From NCBI GenBank assembly GCA_942493385.1, contig OW818699.1, positions 2,914,001 through 2,978,000 of the forward strand: a stretch of DNA of 64,000 nucleotides, given 5' to 3'. A model generated the notes under the pieces. That model saw nothing but the letters and a program-made list of their open reading frames with translations. It searched no databases and was not told the origin of the DNA. The DNA is from UBA8389 sp942493385 (GTDB lineage: Bacteria > Bacteroidota > Bacteroidia > Bacteroidales > UBA1402). Position numbers and translations under genes: made by a program. Of this stretch, positions 1 to 8,577 are shown piece by piece; position 1 is the stretch's first letter; the number at the start of each line of letters is the position of its first letter.

Positions 1-53
1 TTTATGACTATTTTTGTGGGAAGGGCAAAACCATTCCCTTTGGTTGATTTGTT

Positions 54-2051
54 ATGGAGATACTACCCCTAATTGGGTTGACGGCACTCGTACTTGCCGC
101 TGGCATCCTACTTCTCGTACTTATTTCTGACAAGTACAAGGCATCATTAACGTTATTCATTGTACTGACCAATGCGGTCCTGACCTCCATTCCAGCCATT
201 TTGGCTCTAACCGGAGTGCCTCAAATCGAATCTTTTTCCATCACCCATTTTGTTGGTGAAATAGCTGTTCGTGTGGACAGCCTATCAGCTTGGTTCATCT
301 TGATCATCAACTTCACCTCCATCAATGGCGTTTTGTTCGGCATGGGCTACCTCAATTCTTATAAAGCGCTGAAAGTGAACCTGGAAATGCACTGGGTTTT
401 CTATGTGATTTTCCACATTTCCATGATCTGGGTCTGTCTATTCGAACACGGGCTGGCCTTTTTGGTTTCCTGGGAACTCATGTCGCTTTCGTCCATGATG
501 CTGGTCATTTTTGAATTTCAAAACAAAAGCACGCTCAAAGCCGGAATCAATTACATGGTTCAGATGCACCTGAGCGTTGCTTTCCTCACGCTGGGTTTCA
601 TTTGGCTTTACGTGCAGACAGGTTCGTTCAACTTTTCTGCCTTATCCGCCTTGACACTGACGAACCAAACCATCTGGGTTTTCGTTCTGCTGTTCGTCGG
701 ATTCGCCATCAAAGCTGGTTTCATACCTTTTCATACCTGGTTGCCACACGCACACCCTGCAGCGCCTTCGCACGTGTCCGGCGTCATGTCCGGTGTCATT
801 GTCAAGCTCGGCATTTATGGGATCTTTCGAATCATCACGCAATTGCAGCAAGACTGGTTGCTCATCGGTGAAGTCATACTCAGCCTTTCGGTGGCGACAG
901 CACTTTACGGCATCGTCAATGCGGCCGTCAAATACGATTTCAAGCAATTGCTGGCCTATTGCACCATCGAAAACATTGGATTGATCGGCATTGGCATCGG
1001 TATTGGGCTGATTGGAATGGGCAACGGCAACAACCTGCTGGTCCTGCTCGGTTTCAGCGCTGCCCTGCTGCACACGCTTAACCACTCCTTATTCAAATCG
1101 CTGCTGTTTTTTGCGGCTGGCAGTGTGTATCAGCAAACGCACACCCGTGACATGGAACAATTGGGCGGCCTCATCAAAAAAATGCCGAAAACCGCTGTTT
1201 TTTTCTTAATTGGAGCCATGGCCATCGGTGGTCTTCCTCCGCTGAACGGATTCGTATCGGAGTTTCTCATTTACACCGGATTATTTCAAACACTGAGTGC
1301 ACCATCTGAGGTTCCACAACTGATTCTTGTCATTCTTTCCGTAGCAGGATTGGCCGTGGTGGGCGGCATTTCCTTGCTCACCTTCACAAAAACGTTCGGA
1401 GTCATTTTCTTGGGGAACCCTCGAACTGAGTTGCAACACGAACCCAAGGAAAGCTCCTTTGTGATGCTATTGCCTCAATATCTAATCGTTGCAGCGATGC
1501 TTTCTGTCGTGATTTTCCCCCAGTTTTATTTTCAAATTACTGCCGACGTGGTTTCCGCTGCTTTCCATCTGGATTTGGGAAATGAAATGGTATCCATTTC
1601 AGAGAATCTTGGTATTATGGGCAGGGTTAGTTTACTCTTCATCAGTATTTTACTGTTTGTTTTTGGGCTGCGTTGGTTTCTTCTGCGCAAGCGCGACAAA
1701 GTGCTGTACGAAACCTGGGGCTGTGGCTATGTCGCACCTGTCCTGAAAGCACAATATACCGGAAAATCGTTCACACGTCCGTTTGGTCAGTTGTTCAGCT
1801 TTTTAGTTCGAGAAGAAAAGCACTTTGAAAAGATACCCAAATTGGATTTGTATCCGTCGAAACGCACTTTTGGGACCACCTATTTCGATCTGTTGGAAAA
1901 ATACCTCATCCATCCGCTCACCAAGGGGCTGAACTTCTTCCTGAACCGCTTTGGGTTTATTCAAAACGGGCAGATCCAATCCTACGTCCTGTACGGCATC
2001 TTCTTCATCATCATCGTCTTTTTAGGAACGGCTTTCAACTGGATTTTTTAG
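54..2051 (+). CDS. hyfB: HyfB-like proton/sodium antiporter-type subunit (first copy)
   Basis: 665-aa polytopic membrane protein of the NuoL/MrpA/HyfB antiporter family, expected to translocate protons or sodium ions as part of a membrane-bound redox complex. Visible family marks are the TM5 glutamate in SWELMSLSS, the lysine and histidine segment KAGFIPFHTWLPHAHPAAP, LNHSLFKSLLFF, and the late TKTFG lysine. The C-terminal tail with ETWGCGY and the following QYTGKSF is typical of HyfB rather than NuoL. An in-frame stop at 45-47 precedes the ATG at 54, so the start is well defined. It is the first gene of a seven-gene operon inside the window and is followed after 5 nt by a paralogue. The symbol is by homology only: the complex lacks a Ni-Fe site (see the large subunit). 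Confidence 0.85.
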   Translation: MEILPLIGLTALVLAAGILLLVLISDKYKASLTLFIVLTNAVLTSIPAILALTGVPQIESFSITHFVGEIAVRVDSLSAWFILIINFTSINGVLFGMGYLNSYKALKVNLEMHWVFYVIFHISMIWVCLFEHGLAFLVSWELMSLSSMMLVIFEFQNKSTLKAGINYMVQMHLSVAFLTLGFIWLYVQTGSFNFSALSALTLTNQTIWVFVLLFVGFAIKAGFIPFHTWLPHAHPAAPSHVSGVMSGVIVKLGIYGIFRIITQLQQDWLLIGEVILSLSVATALYGIVNAAVKYDFKQLLAYCTIENIGLIGIGIGIGLIGMGNGNNLLVLLGFSAALLHTLNHSLFKSLLFFAAGSVYQQTHTRDMEQLGGLIKKMPKTAVFFLIGAMAIGGLPPLNGFVSEFLIYTGLFQTLSAPSEVPQLILVILSVAGLAVVGGISLLTFTKTFGVIFLGNPRTELQHEPKESSFVMLLPQYLIVAAMLSVVIFPQFYFQITADVVSAAFHLDLGNEMVSISENLGIMGRVSLLFISILLFVFGLRWFLLRKRDKVLYETWGCGYVAPVLKAQYTGKSFTRPFGQLFSFLVREEKHFEKIPKLDLYPSKRTFGTTYFDLLEKYLIHPLTKGLNFFLNRFGFIQNGQIQSYVLYGIFFIIIVFLGTAFNWIF

Positions 2052-2056
2052 AAGCC

Positions 2057-4090
2057 ATGGAAATAACCCTGATCGAACTTTTCAACCTACTAGCCCTCGT
2101 TGGAATCCTGGGTTTTCCTTTCTTCAAGATCAAAGGCAGGGGAATCATCACTTTAACGATCATCACTTTACAGGTGTTGATTGCTTCGTTGCTGGCAGTT
2201 TCGGTTTTCACCAACGGTTCGGTTGAATTTGCCTATGCTGGATCTTTCATCACCGGGCTTATTCCTGTACGGGTGGATTACTTGTCGGCCTGGTTCATGT
2301 TGGTTATCAGTTTTACCTTTCTGACCGGCGCCTGGTATGGTTTTCAGTACATGAAGGAATATTTGAATCAACCGTCCAATCTGACGTTGCACGCCGTCGC
2401 ATTTATCGTACTCTTCACCTCGCTGATCGATCTCTGCATGATACAAAACAGCTTGGTCATGTTGGTGATTTGGGAAATTATGGCCCTGAGTTCGTTCATC
2501 ACCATCATCTTTGAAAGCTACAAAACAGAAACCTTGAAAGCAGGCATCAATTTTTTCATTCAATCGCACGTCTGCATCCTGTTCCTGACCTTTGCCTTCA
2601 TGTGGGTGAAAGTAAAGACTGGATCATTTGATTTTCAAGCCATTACAACCTATACGGCATCCCAGCCAGAACTAATAGGCATCGGTTTGTTCATCGTCCT
2701 TTTTATCGGATTCGGCATCAAAGCCGGCTTTGTACCGTTTCACACCTGGCTTCCAAAGGCACACCCGGCAGCACCGGCGCACATTTCAGGCATCATGTCC
2801 GGCGTCATCATCAAAATCGGGATTTTCGGTCTGTTGCGGATGCTGATGTTGATAAAAACAGATATGGTGACCATCGGGTATTTCATGCTGTTCGTATCCA
2901 CCATCACTGGGGTTTACGGGGTTGCGTTGGCCATTGTTCAGCACAACCTGAAAAAACTGCTGGCCTACCACAGCATCGAAAACATCGGGATCATCGGCAT
3001 TGGCATCGGTATTGGTTGTTTGGGACTTGGCTACCACAATCAGTTGCTGGTGGTCACTGGTTTTGGCGGTGCTTTGCTGCATACGCTCAACCATTCGCTG
3101 TTCAAATCGCTCCTTTTTTATAGTGCCGGAAACGTCTATCAGGCCAAGCATACCATGGACATCGAGTCGATGGGCGGACTTTTAATAGAGATGCCAAGAA
3201 CGGGTTATCTGTTCTTGATCGGATCATTAGCCATCTGCGGCCTTCCACCCTTCAACGGTTTCATTTCTGAATTCTTCATATACAACGGCTTGTTCGATGG
3301 TTTGCAAGCCAATCAATTCTTAGTCAACCTGTTCCTATTGTTTGTGATTTTTGGATTGGTCATGATCGGGGGTCTGGCATTGATTTGCTTTACCAAGGCG
3401 TTTGGCATTGTTTTCTTGGGAACGCCCAGAGTTAAAACGCATCATCAACCTTTAAAAGAGAATTCCACCCGCCTTTTCCCCATGTTTCTAATTGCAGGCG
3501 CCATCCTTTTAATTGGCTTGTTTCCAATACTTTTCAGCAATCCACTACTAAAGATTGTTGGGCTGTATCAACCCGTTACCGGCCCTGTAGGCAGATTTCA
3601 GACGGAATCGATATTTGAAAACATAGCCGTAGTGGGTTGGGCATCGCTTGGTTTTATCGCACTTACAGCCTTATTGTACTATGTACGATATCTGGTAACC
3701 CGTCGGAGAGTATCATGCGAGGATACCACTTGGGGGTGCGGTTACACGGGGGAAACTTCGAAAATGCAATACACCGCTTCCTCCTTTATCCGCTCCTACC
3801 GCAAACTATTTGAGCCCATTCTGTACATCAAAAAAGAGAAAACCGAAGCAACTGGCCTGTATCCAAAAAAAGTCAAACAAGCCACTCAATCTGGTGATAA
3901 ACTGGAACGTTGGTTGCTGGACCGTCCCATTCATTTATTTCGAACCGTACTCAGCCGTTTTACTTTTCTGCAGAACGGAAACATTCAGGCCTACATTTTG
4001 TACGGCTTCATCTTTATAGGTGCTACGATATTGGTACCTCTGTTAATCAGCAAGATAGCAAACTTAACTTCCTTTTTAAATCAATTATGA
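2057..4090 (+). CDS. hyfB: HyfB-like proton/sodium antiporter-type subunit (second copy)
   Basis: 677-aa membrane protein, a clear paralogue of the gene just upstream. The two share KAGFxPFHTWLPxAHPAAPxHxSG, the IENIGxIGIGIGIG stretch, LNHSLFKSLLF, LPPxNGFxSEF and the C-terminal tail (TWGCGY then QYTASSF here). It carries the same conserved charged residues expected in an ion channel (E in IWEIMALSS, K in GIKAGFVPF and in FTKAFG). It starts 5 nt after the first copy and ends 1 nt before the HyfC-like gene, so translation is probably coupled. Together with the HyfF-like subunit the operon supplies three antiporter-type subunits. I see no damage in either copy, so both are likely functional. 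Confidence 0.85.
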   Translation: MEITLIELFNLLALVGILGFPFFKIKGRGIITLTIITLQVLIASLLAVSVFTNGSVEFAYAGSFITGLIPVRVDYLSAWFMLVISFTFLTGAWYGFQYMKEYLNQPSNLTLHAVAFIVLFTSLIDLCMIQNSLVMLVIWEIMALSSFITIIFESYKTETLKAGINFFIQSHVCILFLTFAFMWVKVKTGSFDFQAITTYTASQPELIGIGLFIVLFIGFGIKAGFVPFHTWLPKAHPAAPAHISGIMSGVIIKIGIFGLLRMLMLIKTDMVTIGYFMLFVSTITGVYGVALAIVQHNLKKLLAYHSIENIGIIGIGIGIGCLGLGYHNQLLVVTGFGGALLHTLNHSLFKSLLFYSAGNVYQAKHTMDIESMGGLLIEMPRTGYLFLIGSLAICGLPPFNGFISEFFIYNGLFDGLQANQFLVNLFLLFVIFGLVMIGGLALICFTKAFGIVFLGTPRVKTHHQPLKENSTRLFPMFLIAGAILLIGLFPILFSNPLLKIVGLYQPVTGPVGRFQTESIFENIAVVGWASLGFIALTALLYYVRYLVTRRRVSCEDTTWGCGYTGETSKMQYTASSFIRSYRKLFEPILYIKKEKTEATGLYPKKVKQATQSGDKLERWLLDRPIHLFRTVLSRFTFLQNGNIQAYILYGFIFIGATILVPLLISKIANLTSFLNQL

Positions 4091-4091
4091 T

Positions 4092-4997
4092 ATGGTAAGT
4101 CTCCTCCTTATCCTACTGGCCAGTTTCTTTTTCATGGGTGTGATCATCCGTACAAAAAGTTTGGCATCGGGTCGAAAAGGGCCTGGAATTTTACAGCCCA
4201 TGCGGGATATTCTCCGATTGCTCCGGAAAGGCTCCGTGTACAGCAAGACGACGAGTTTTATCTTTCAACTGGCCCCGACAGCCTATTTCGCCTCGGTGCT
4301 GATGGCCGTTTTGATGATACCGCATGGCAACAGTCCTGGCTTCATTTCCTTTAACGGAGATTTTGTGATGTTTGCCTACCTGCTGGCCTTTGGGAAGTTT
4401 CTGATGATCGTTTCAGCTCTCGATACCGGAAGTAGTTTCGAAGGCATGGGGGCCAGTCGTGAAGCCTTGTTTTCCATGTTGGTGGAACCGGCATTCTTCA
4501 TTCTGATGGGCTCTTTCGCTTTGTTTACAGGACATACTTCTTTCCAAAGCATTTTCAGTGCCTTGCATTACGGCACCTACATTTCGTACATGCTGGGCGG
4601 ATTGGCCACGTTCGTGTTCGTACTCATCGCCATGATCGAAAACAGCCGCATGCCGGTGGACGACCCAAAAACCCATTTGGAACTGACGATGGTTCACGAA
4701 GTGATGATCCTTGACAACAGCGGCTTCGACCTAGGCGTCATATTCTACACCACCAACCTGAAATTTGCGATGTACGGTGCCATCATTGCCGATCTGTTTA
4801 TCGGCATACTGCCTTTGTGGTACTCCATACCCCTGTTCATCGGCATTCAAGTTTTGTTTGCCATCGCTGTCGGTTTGATCGAATCGTTCGGAGCACGTTT
4901 CCGCATGGGACACAACCCGCAGTTCATTTTTATCCTCACCTCCGTTTCCATCCTGATCTTTTTCGGGGTATTATTGGTTCTGGGCAAATTCATTTAA
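4092..4997 (+). CDS. hyfC: HyfC/NuoH-like membrane anchor subunit
   Basis: 301-aa membrane protein of the NuoH/EchB/HycD/HyfC family, the subunit that links the membrane arm of complex I-type enzymes to the peripheral redox subunits. The diagnostic loop reads ENSRMPVDDPKTHLELTMV followed by HEVMILD, which corresponds to the conserved acidic and arginine-rich loop of NuoH/HyfC. Several hydrophobic helices flank it, and the length matches HyfC (about 300-320 aa). The ATG lies 1 nt after the stop of the preceding antiporter gene, and the next gene begins 12 nt downstream. Membrane location and role in ion-coupled electron transfer follow from the family. Confidence 0.85.
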   Translation: MVSLLLILLASFFFMGVIIRTKSLASGRKGPGILQPMRDILRLLRKGSVYSKTTSFIFQLAPTAYFASVLMAVLMIPHGNSPGFISFNGDFVMFAYLLAFGKFLMIVSALDTGSSFEGMGASREALFSMLVEPAFFILMGSFALFTGHTSFQSIFSALHYGTYISYMLGGLATFVFVLIAMIENSRMPVDDPKTHLELTMVHEVMILDNSGFDLGVIFYTTNLKFAMYGAIIADLFIGILPLWYSIPLFIGIQVLFAIAVGLIESFGARFRMGHNPQFIFILTSVSILIFFGVLLVLGKFI

Positions 4998-5009
4998 CGC
5001 AACCGGATT

Positions 5010-5639
5010 ATGACAGACATCCTACTCATTGCATTGGCCATGTCGTTGCTTTATATAAGCATCGCCAACCGGCTTTCCACCTACCTGAGCATTCTGGTGT
5101 TTCAGGGTTTTCTGCTTTTCGGCACTACATTTTTGACCTTGACCGAAGTCAGTACGCTGAACTTGTTGCTCATCCTGCTTGAAACCGTCGTGTTCAAGGC
5201 GTTGGTCGTGCCCTGGTTCCTGAACCACCTGATCAAGCGCAACCACATAACCCGAATAGCAGAACCCTATCTGCCCAACTTTGTCTCGCTCATCATTGTG
5301 ACCCTGATTATTGTAGCCACCATCATCATGTCCGGCTCCATCGACGACAAGAATATTGACAAGACCTTCTTTGTAGTAGCCTTATCCACCTTGTTCACAG
5401 GCTTGTACCTCATTGTGACTCGTAAGAAAATCATCACCCATGTCATTGGCTACCTCATCATTGAAAACGGCGTATTCATCCTATCGCTCGCAGTGGGGAA
5501 CGAAATGCCGATGCTGGTGAATCTGGGCATCATGCTGGATATTTTTGCCAGCGTGCTCATTCTCGGCGTTTTCTTCAACAAAATTGGAGACGTGCTCAAA
5601 GATCCGGATGTGAACCGTTTAAGTAACCTGAAAGACTAA
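5010..5639 (+). CDS. hyfE: HyfE-like small membrane subunit
   Basis: 209-aa, very hydrophobic protein between HyfC- and HyfF-like genes, the place of hyfE in the Escherichia coli hyf operon. Size (E. coli HyfE is about 216 aa) and the succession of hydrophobic helices fit HyfE, which is related to NuoK/MrpC-type subunits plus extra helices. The segments LLILLETVVFKALVVPWFL and GYLIIENGVFILSLAVG carry buried glutamates and a lysine of the kind that form the NuoK-type proton path. It is 12 nt after the HyfC-like gene and 5 nt before the HyfF-like gene. Confidence 0.8.
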   Translation: MTDILLIALAMSLLYISIANRLSTYLSILVFQGFLLFGTTFLTLTEVSTLNLLLILLETVVFKALVVPWFLNHLIKRNHITRIAEPYLPNFVSLIIVTLIIVATIIMSGSIDDKNIDKTFFVVALSTLFTGLYLIVTRKKIITHVIGYLIIENGVFILSLAVGNEMPMLVNLGIMLDIFASVLILGVFFNKIGDVLKDPDVNRLSNLKD

Positions 5640-5644
5640 ATACC

Positions 5645-7075
5645 ATGATACCACTATTTTTAGCTTTGGTGTTGCTTATCAGCGTATTGCTGTATTTCAA
5701 CAAGAACACAGTAGTCAATTATGTTTTGCTGGGAGTCTTTCTGGCCGCCTTGATCGGTTTCGGCATTTACGAATACTTGAACCTGAACGTCATTCAGTAC
5801 ACTTACTTCAAACCCGATGCGCTTGGCATTCTATTGCTTGGCGTCTTGTGCGTGGTAGCCGTTCCGGTAATAATCCACGGTGGTCGCTACATCGAGGTTC
5901 ACAATGTGGATGAAACCACGAGATCCAGAGGCTTGTTTTTTGCAGCCATGGTATTGTTGATTTCAGCCTGCAGCATGGCTTACCTGTCCAACCACATTGC
6001 CGTGACCTGGATTTTTGTGGAAATCACCACCCTGAGTGCCTCGGCTTTGATTTACCACCACCGCAACATCCGCGCGCTCGAAGGCGTCTGGAAATACACG
6101 TTCATCTGCGCCATCAGCATCACGTTCATCTACATCGGCATCCTGTTTTTGAGCCTGTCGCTCAAACAGGCAGGCATTTCGGACATGTCCTTTCAATCCT
6201 TGTACGAAAACAGCGGCAAGCTGAATCCGTTTTGGCTGAAACTGTCGTTCTTGTTCATTTTCACCGGATTCACGGCCAAACTCGGCCTGGTTCCCATGTA
6301 CACGGCAGGAATCGATGCCAAGGACAAAGCACCTGCTCCTGCAGGTGCCTTATTGTCTAGCGTTCTGATGAACGTCGGTTTTATCGGAATCTTCCGCATT
6401 TATGCCGTCGTCGCACACACACCGCTTCGCCATTGGGCGGACAGCATCATGATCATCGCCGCGCTGCTCTCCATTTTTGTAGCAACGGTCTACATGACAC
6501 GCATCAAAAACATCAAACGCATGTTCGCCTATTCGGGCATCGAACACATGGGTTTGGTCATGCTGGGGCTTTCCGCCGGAGGCATCGGAGTCTATGCGGC
6601 CATACTGCACGTGCTGCTGCATACGTTGGTCAAACCCACACTGTTCCTGCAATACAACCAGATTTACTGGGTCTATCAAAGCAAGAGCATCTACGACGTT
6701 GGCAACTACTTCAAATACAACAAAACGGGAGCCATTCTGATGCTGCTGGCTTTCATTTCGGCCACCGCCATGCCGCCTTCTGGTTTGTTTGTGAGTGAGT
6801 TCCTCATCTTCCAATCCTTGTTTCAGGCGCATTCCATCGTTATCTTATTGGTCGTACTGTTGCTGTTGACCATGATCATCTGGGGTTTCGGCAGCAACAT
6901 CTTCAAACTGTTGTTCACACCGCCCACCAACTTGGATGAAACGACTGTTCCGCGGATTTCGCCCTGGGAATCGTTATCCCAGTATGTATTGCTGGCACTG
7001 GCCGTTTATTTGGCCTACAATCCGCCCATGGAAATGGTGAATTTATTGAAGGAAGCCGTAAAATTGATACCATGA
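5645..7075 (+). CDS. hyfF: HyfF-like antiporter-type subunit
   Basis: 476-aa polytopic membrane protein of the NuoN/NuoM/HyfF antiporter family. Family marks include FVEITTLSASALI (TM5 glutamate), TAKLGLVPMYTAGIDAKDKAPAPAG, the loop FAYSGIEHMGLVMLG, HTLVKPTLFL and SATAMPPSGLFVSEF. The length matches HyfF (about 526 aa) less well than a short NuoN-type protein, but the position between HyfE and HyfG homologues is diagnostic. Its stop codon overlaps the start of the large-subunit gene by 4 nt (ATGA at 7072-7075), indicating coupled translation. Expected role: ion translocation in the membrane arm. Confidence 0.82.
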   Translation: MIPLFLALVLLISVLLYFNKNTVVNYVLLGVFLAALIGFGIYEYLNLNVIQYTYFKPDALGILLLGVLCVVAVPVIIHGGRYIEVHNVDETTRSRGLFFAAMVLLISACSMAYLSNHIAVTWIFVEITTLSASALIYHHRNIRALEGVWKYTFICAISITFIYIGILFLSLSLKQAGISDMSFQSLYENSGKLNPFWLKLSFLFIFTGFTAKLGLVPMYTAGIDAKDKAPAPAGALLSSVLMNVGFIGIFRIYAVVAHTPLRHWADSIMIIAALLSIFVATVYMTRIKNIKRMFAYSGIEHMGLVMLGLSAGGIGVYAAILHVLLHTLVKPTLFLQYNQIYWVYQSKSIYDVGNYFKYNKTGAILMLLAFISATAMPPSGLFVSEFLIFQSLFQAHSIVILLVVLLLLTMIIWGFGSNIFKLLFTPPTNLDETTVPRISPWESLSQYVLLALAVYLAYNPPMEMVNLLKEAVKLIP

Positions 7076-8574
7076 AGACAACCGAATACCTCACCGTAAA
7101 AAACAACCAGGTCGTAGCCCTCAAGGAGATTCCGGAGTACGACTACGCCTTCTTTCTGGAACTGAATACAGGCTTCCTAAAGGACAATCCCGCCAGGCAT
7201 TGCGTGAATTATTTCGGCTATGCTTCCGGGCACGATGTCAAACTGATTTGCTGCATGGCAGACGACGACACGCACCTTATTTATATTTCGTCCTCTTTGG
7301 TCGGCCAAACTGCGCATTTGTCCTCGTTTACCGCTCAGCATCCCAATTTTGAGAAGTTCGAACGGGAACTTCACGAGAATTTCGGCATCTTCTACACGGA
7401 CCATCCTTGGCTGAAACCGATGCGGTATGCGCACAACAGGGCCGACCAAAAGCAACAAATTGCCAACTACCCATTTTACGCTGTGGAGAGCGAGGAACTG
7501 CACGAAGTCGGTGTGGGGCCCATCCATGCCGGCATCATCGAACCCGGGCATTTTCGCTTCATCTGCAACGGAGAGCAGATCATGCACCTCGAGATTCAAC
7601 TGGGCTATCAGCACCGAGGCATCGAGCAGCTTTTTATAGAAAAAAAGAAACTTCTGGAACGCACTACCTTGGCTGAATCCATCGCCGGAGACACTGTGGT
7701 TGGTCACACCACCACCTTCGTCAACCTTTGGGAAAGCCTATGCGACCACACCCCCGACCCTTCCTTGTTGTGGGCACGGACTGTCGCCTTGGAATTGGAA
7801 CGGATAGCCGTCCACACCGCTGATCTGACCGGGATCTGCGCCGATATGGCCTACCAATTGGGAGAATCCGTCTTTGGGCGCTTACGCACACCCATTATCA
7901 ATTTCAGGCAAGAATGGTGTGGAAACCGCTTTGCCAAAGGCCTCATCCGTGCCGGAAAAATCAATTACCCCTTCACGGCTGAACTCGCGGAACGGCTTCA
8001 GACGGTATTGAATGCCTACGAACCGGATTTCGATGAAATGGCGCAGCAACTTTTTTCGCTCTCCAGCGCCCTTTCGCGCATGGAAAAAACAGGCATTTTA
8101 AGTTACGAGCAGCTCCTTGAAATCGGAACGGTCGGAATTTCAGCCCGCATGAACGCTTTGCCTAGGGACATTCGCGCATCGCACCCGTACTGCCTGTACA
8201 TCGACCACCAGCCCATCCTCAAACACCACGGGGACGTCTATTCCAGAGCGCAGATCCGCAAGCTTGAAATCAAACAATCCATCGGCTATGTCCGGGAATT
8301 GCTGAAAAACATTCCTGAATTTACAAAAGCAGCTGAAACGACGCTTGTACCAAAGGCGAACTCCTTTGTGCTCTCGCTCGTAGAAGGTTGGCGCGGTGAA
8401 ATTTGCCATTGCGCCATTACCGACGCAAAAGGCAACTTGATGGTTTACAAGATCAAGGATCCCTCCCACCACAATTGGATGGCGTTGGCACAGGCGGTTC
8501 GCAACAACGACATTTCCGATTTTCCCATTTGCAACAAGAGTTTCAACCTGTCCTATTCCGGACACGATCTATAA
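7072..8574 (+). CDS. hyfG: HyfG/NuoCD-like large subunit lacking Ni-Fe ligands (Ehr-type)
   Basis: 500-aa soluble protein with an N-terminal NuoC-like domain (about residues 1-145) fused to a NuoD/hydrogenase large-subunit domain (about 150-500). In active group 4 hydrogenases the Ni-Fe centre is held by a CxxC pair in an ERxCGICGxAH motif and a second pair in a C-terminal SFDPCxxC motif. Here the first motif reads ESIAGDTVVGH (residues 202-212) with Ala205 and Thr208 in place of cysteine. The second reads SFNLSYSGHD (490-499) with Ser494 and Gly497. All four ligands are therefore missing, while His212 and the surrounding fold motifs (LGYQHRGIE at 177-185) remain. This is not a catalytic hydrogenase subunit. 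It matches the Ehr class, whose redox or substrate partner is unknown. There is no frameshift or stop, so the change looks like divergence rather than decay. Confidence 0.85.
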   Translation: MKTTEYLTVKNNQVVALKEIPEYDYAFFLELNTGFLKDNPARHCVNYFGYASGHDVKLICCMADDDTHLIYISSSLVGQTAHLSSFTAQHPNFEKFERELHENFGIFYTDHPWLKPMRYAHNRADQKQQIANYPFYAVESEELHEVGVGPIHAGIIEPGHFRFICNGEQIMHLEIQLGYQHRGIEQLFIEKKKLLERTTLAESIAGDTVVGHTTTFVNLWESLCDHTPDPSLLWARTVALELERIAVHTADLTGICADMAYQLGESVFGRLRTPIINFRQEWCGNRFAKGLIRAGKINYPFTAELAERLQTVLNAYEPDFDEMAQQLFSLSSALSRMEKTGILSYEQLLEIGTVGISARMNALPRDIRASHPYCLYIDHQPILKHHGDVYSRAQIRKLEIKQSIGYVRELLKNIPEFTKAAETTLVPKANSFVLSLVEGWRGEICHCAITDAKGNLMVYKIKDPSHHNWMALAQAVRNNDISDFPICNKSFNLSYSGHDL

Positions 8575-8577
8575 GGT

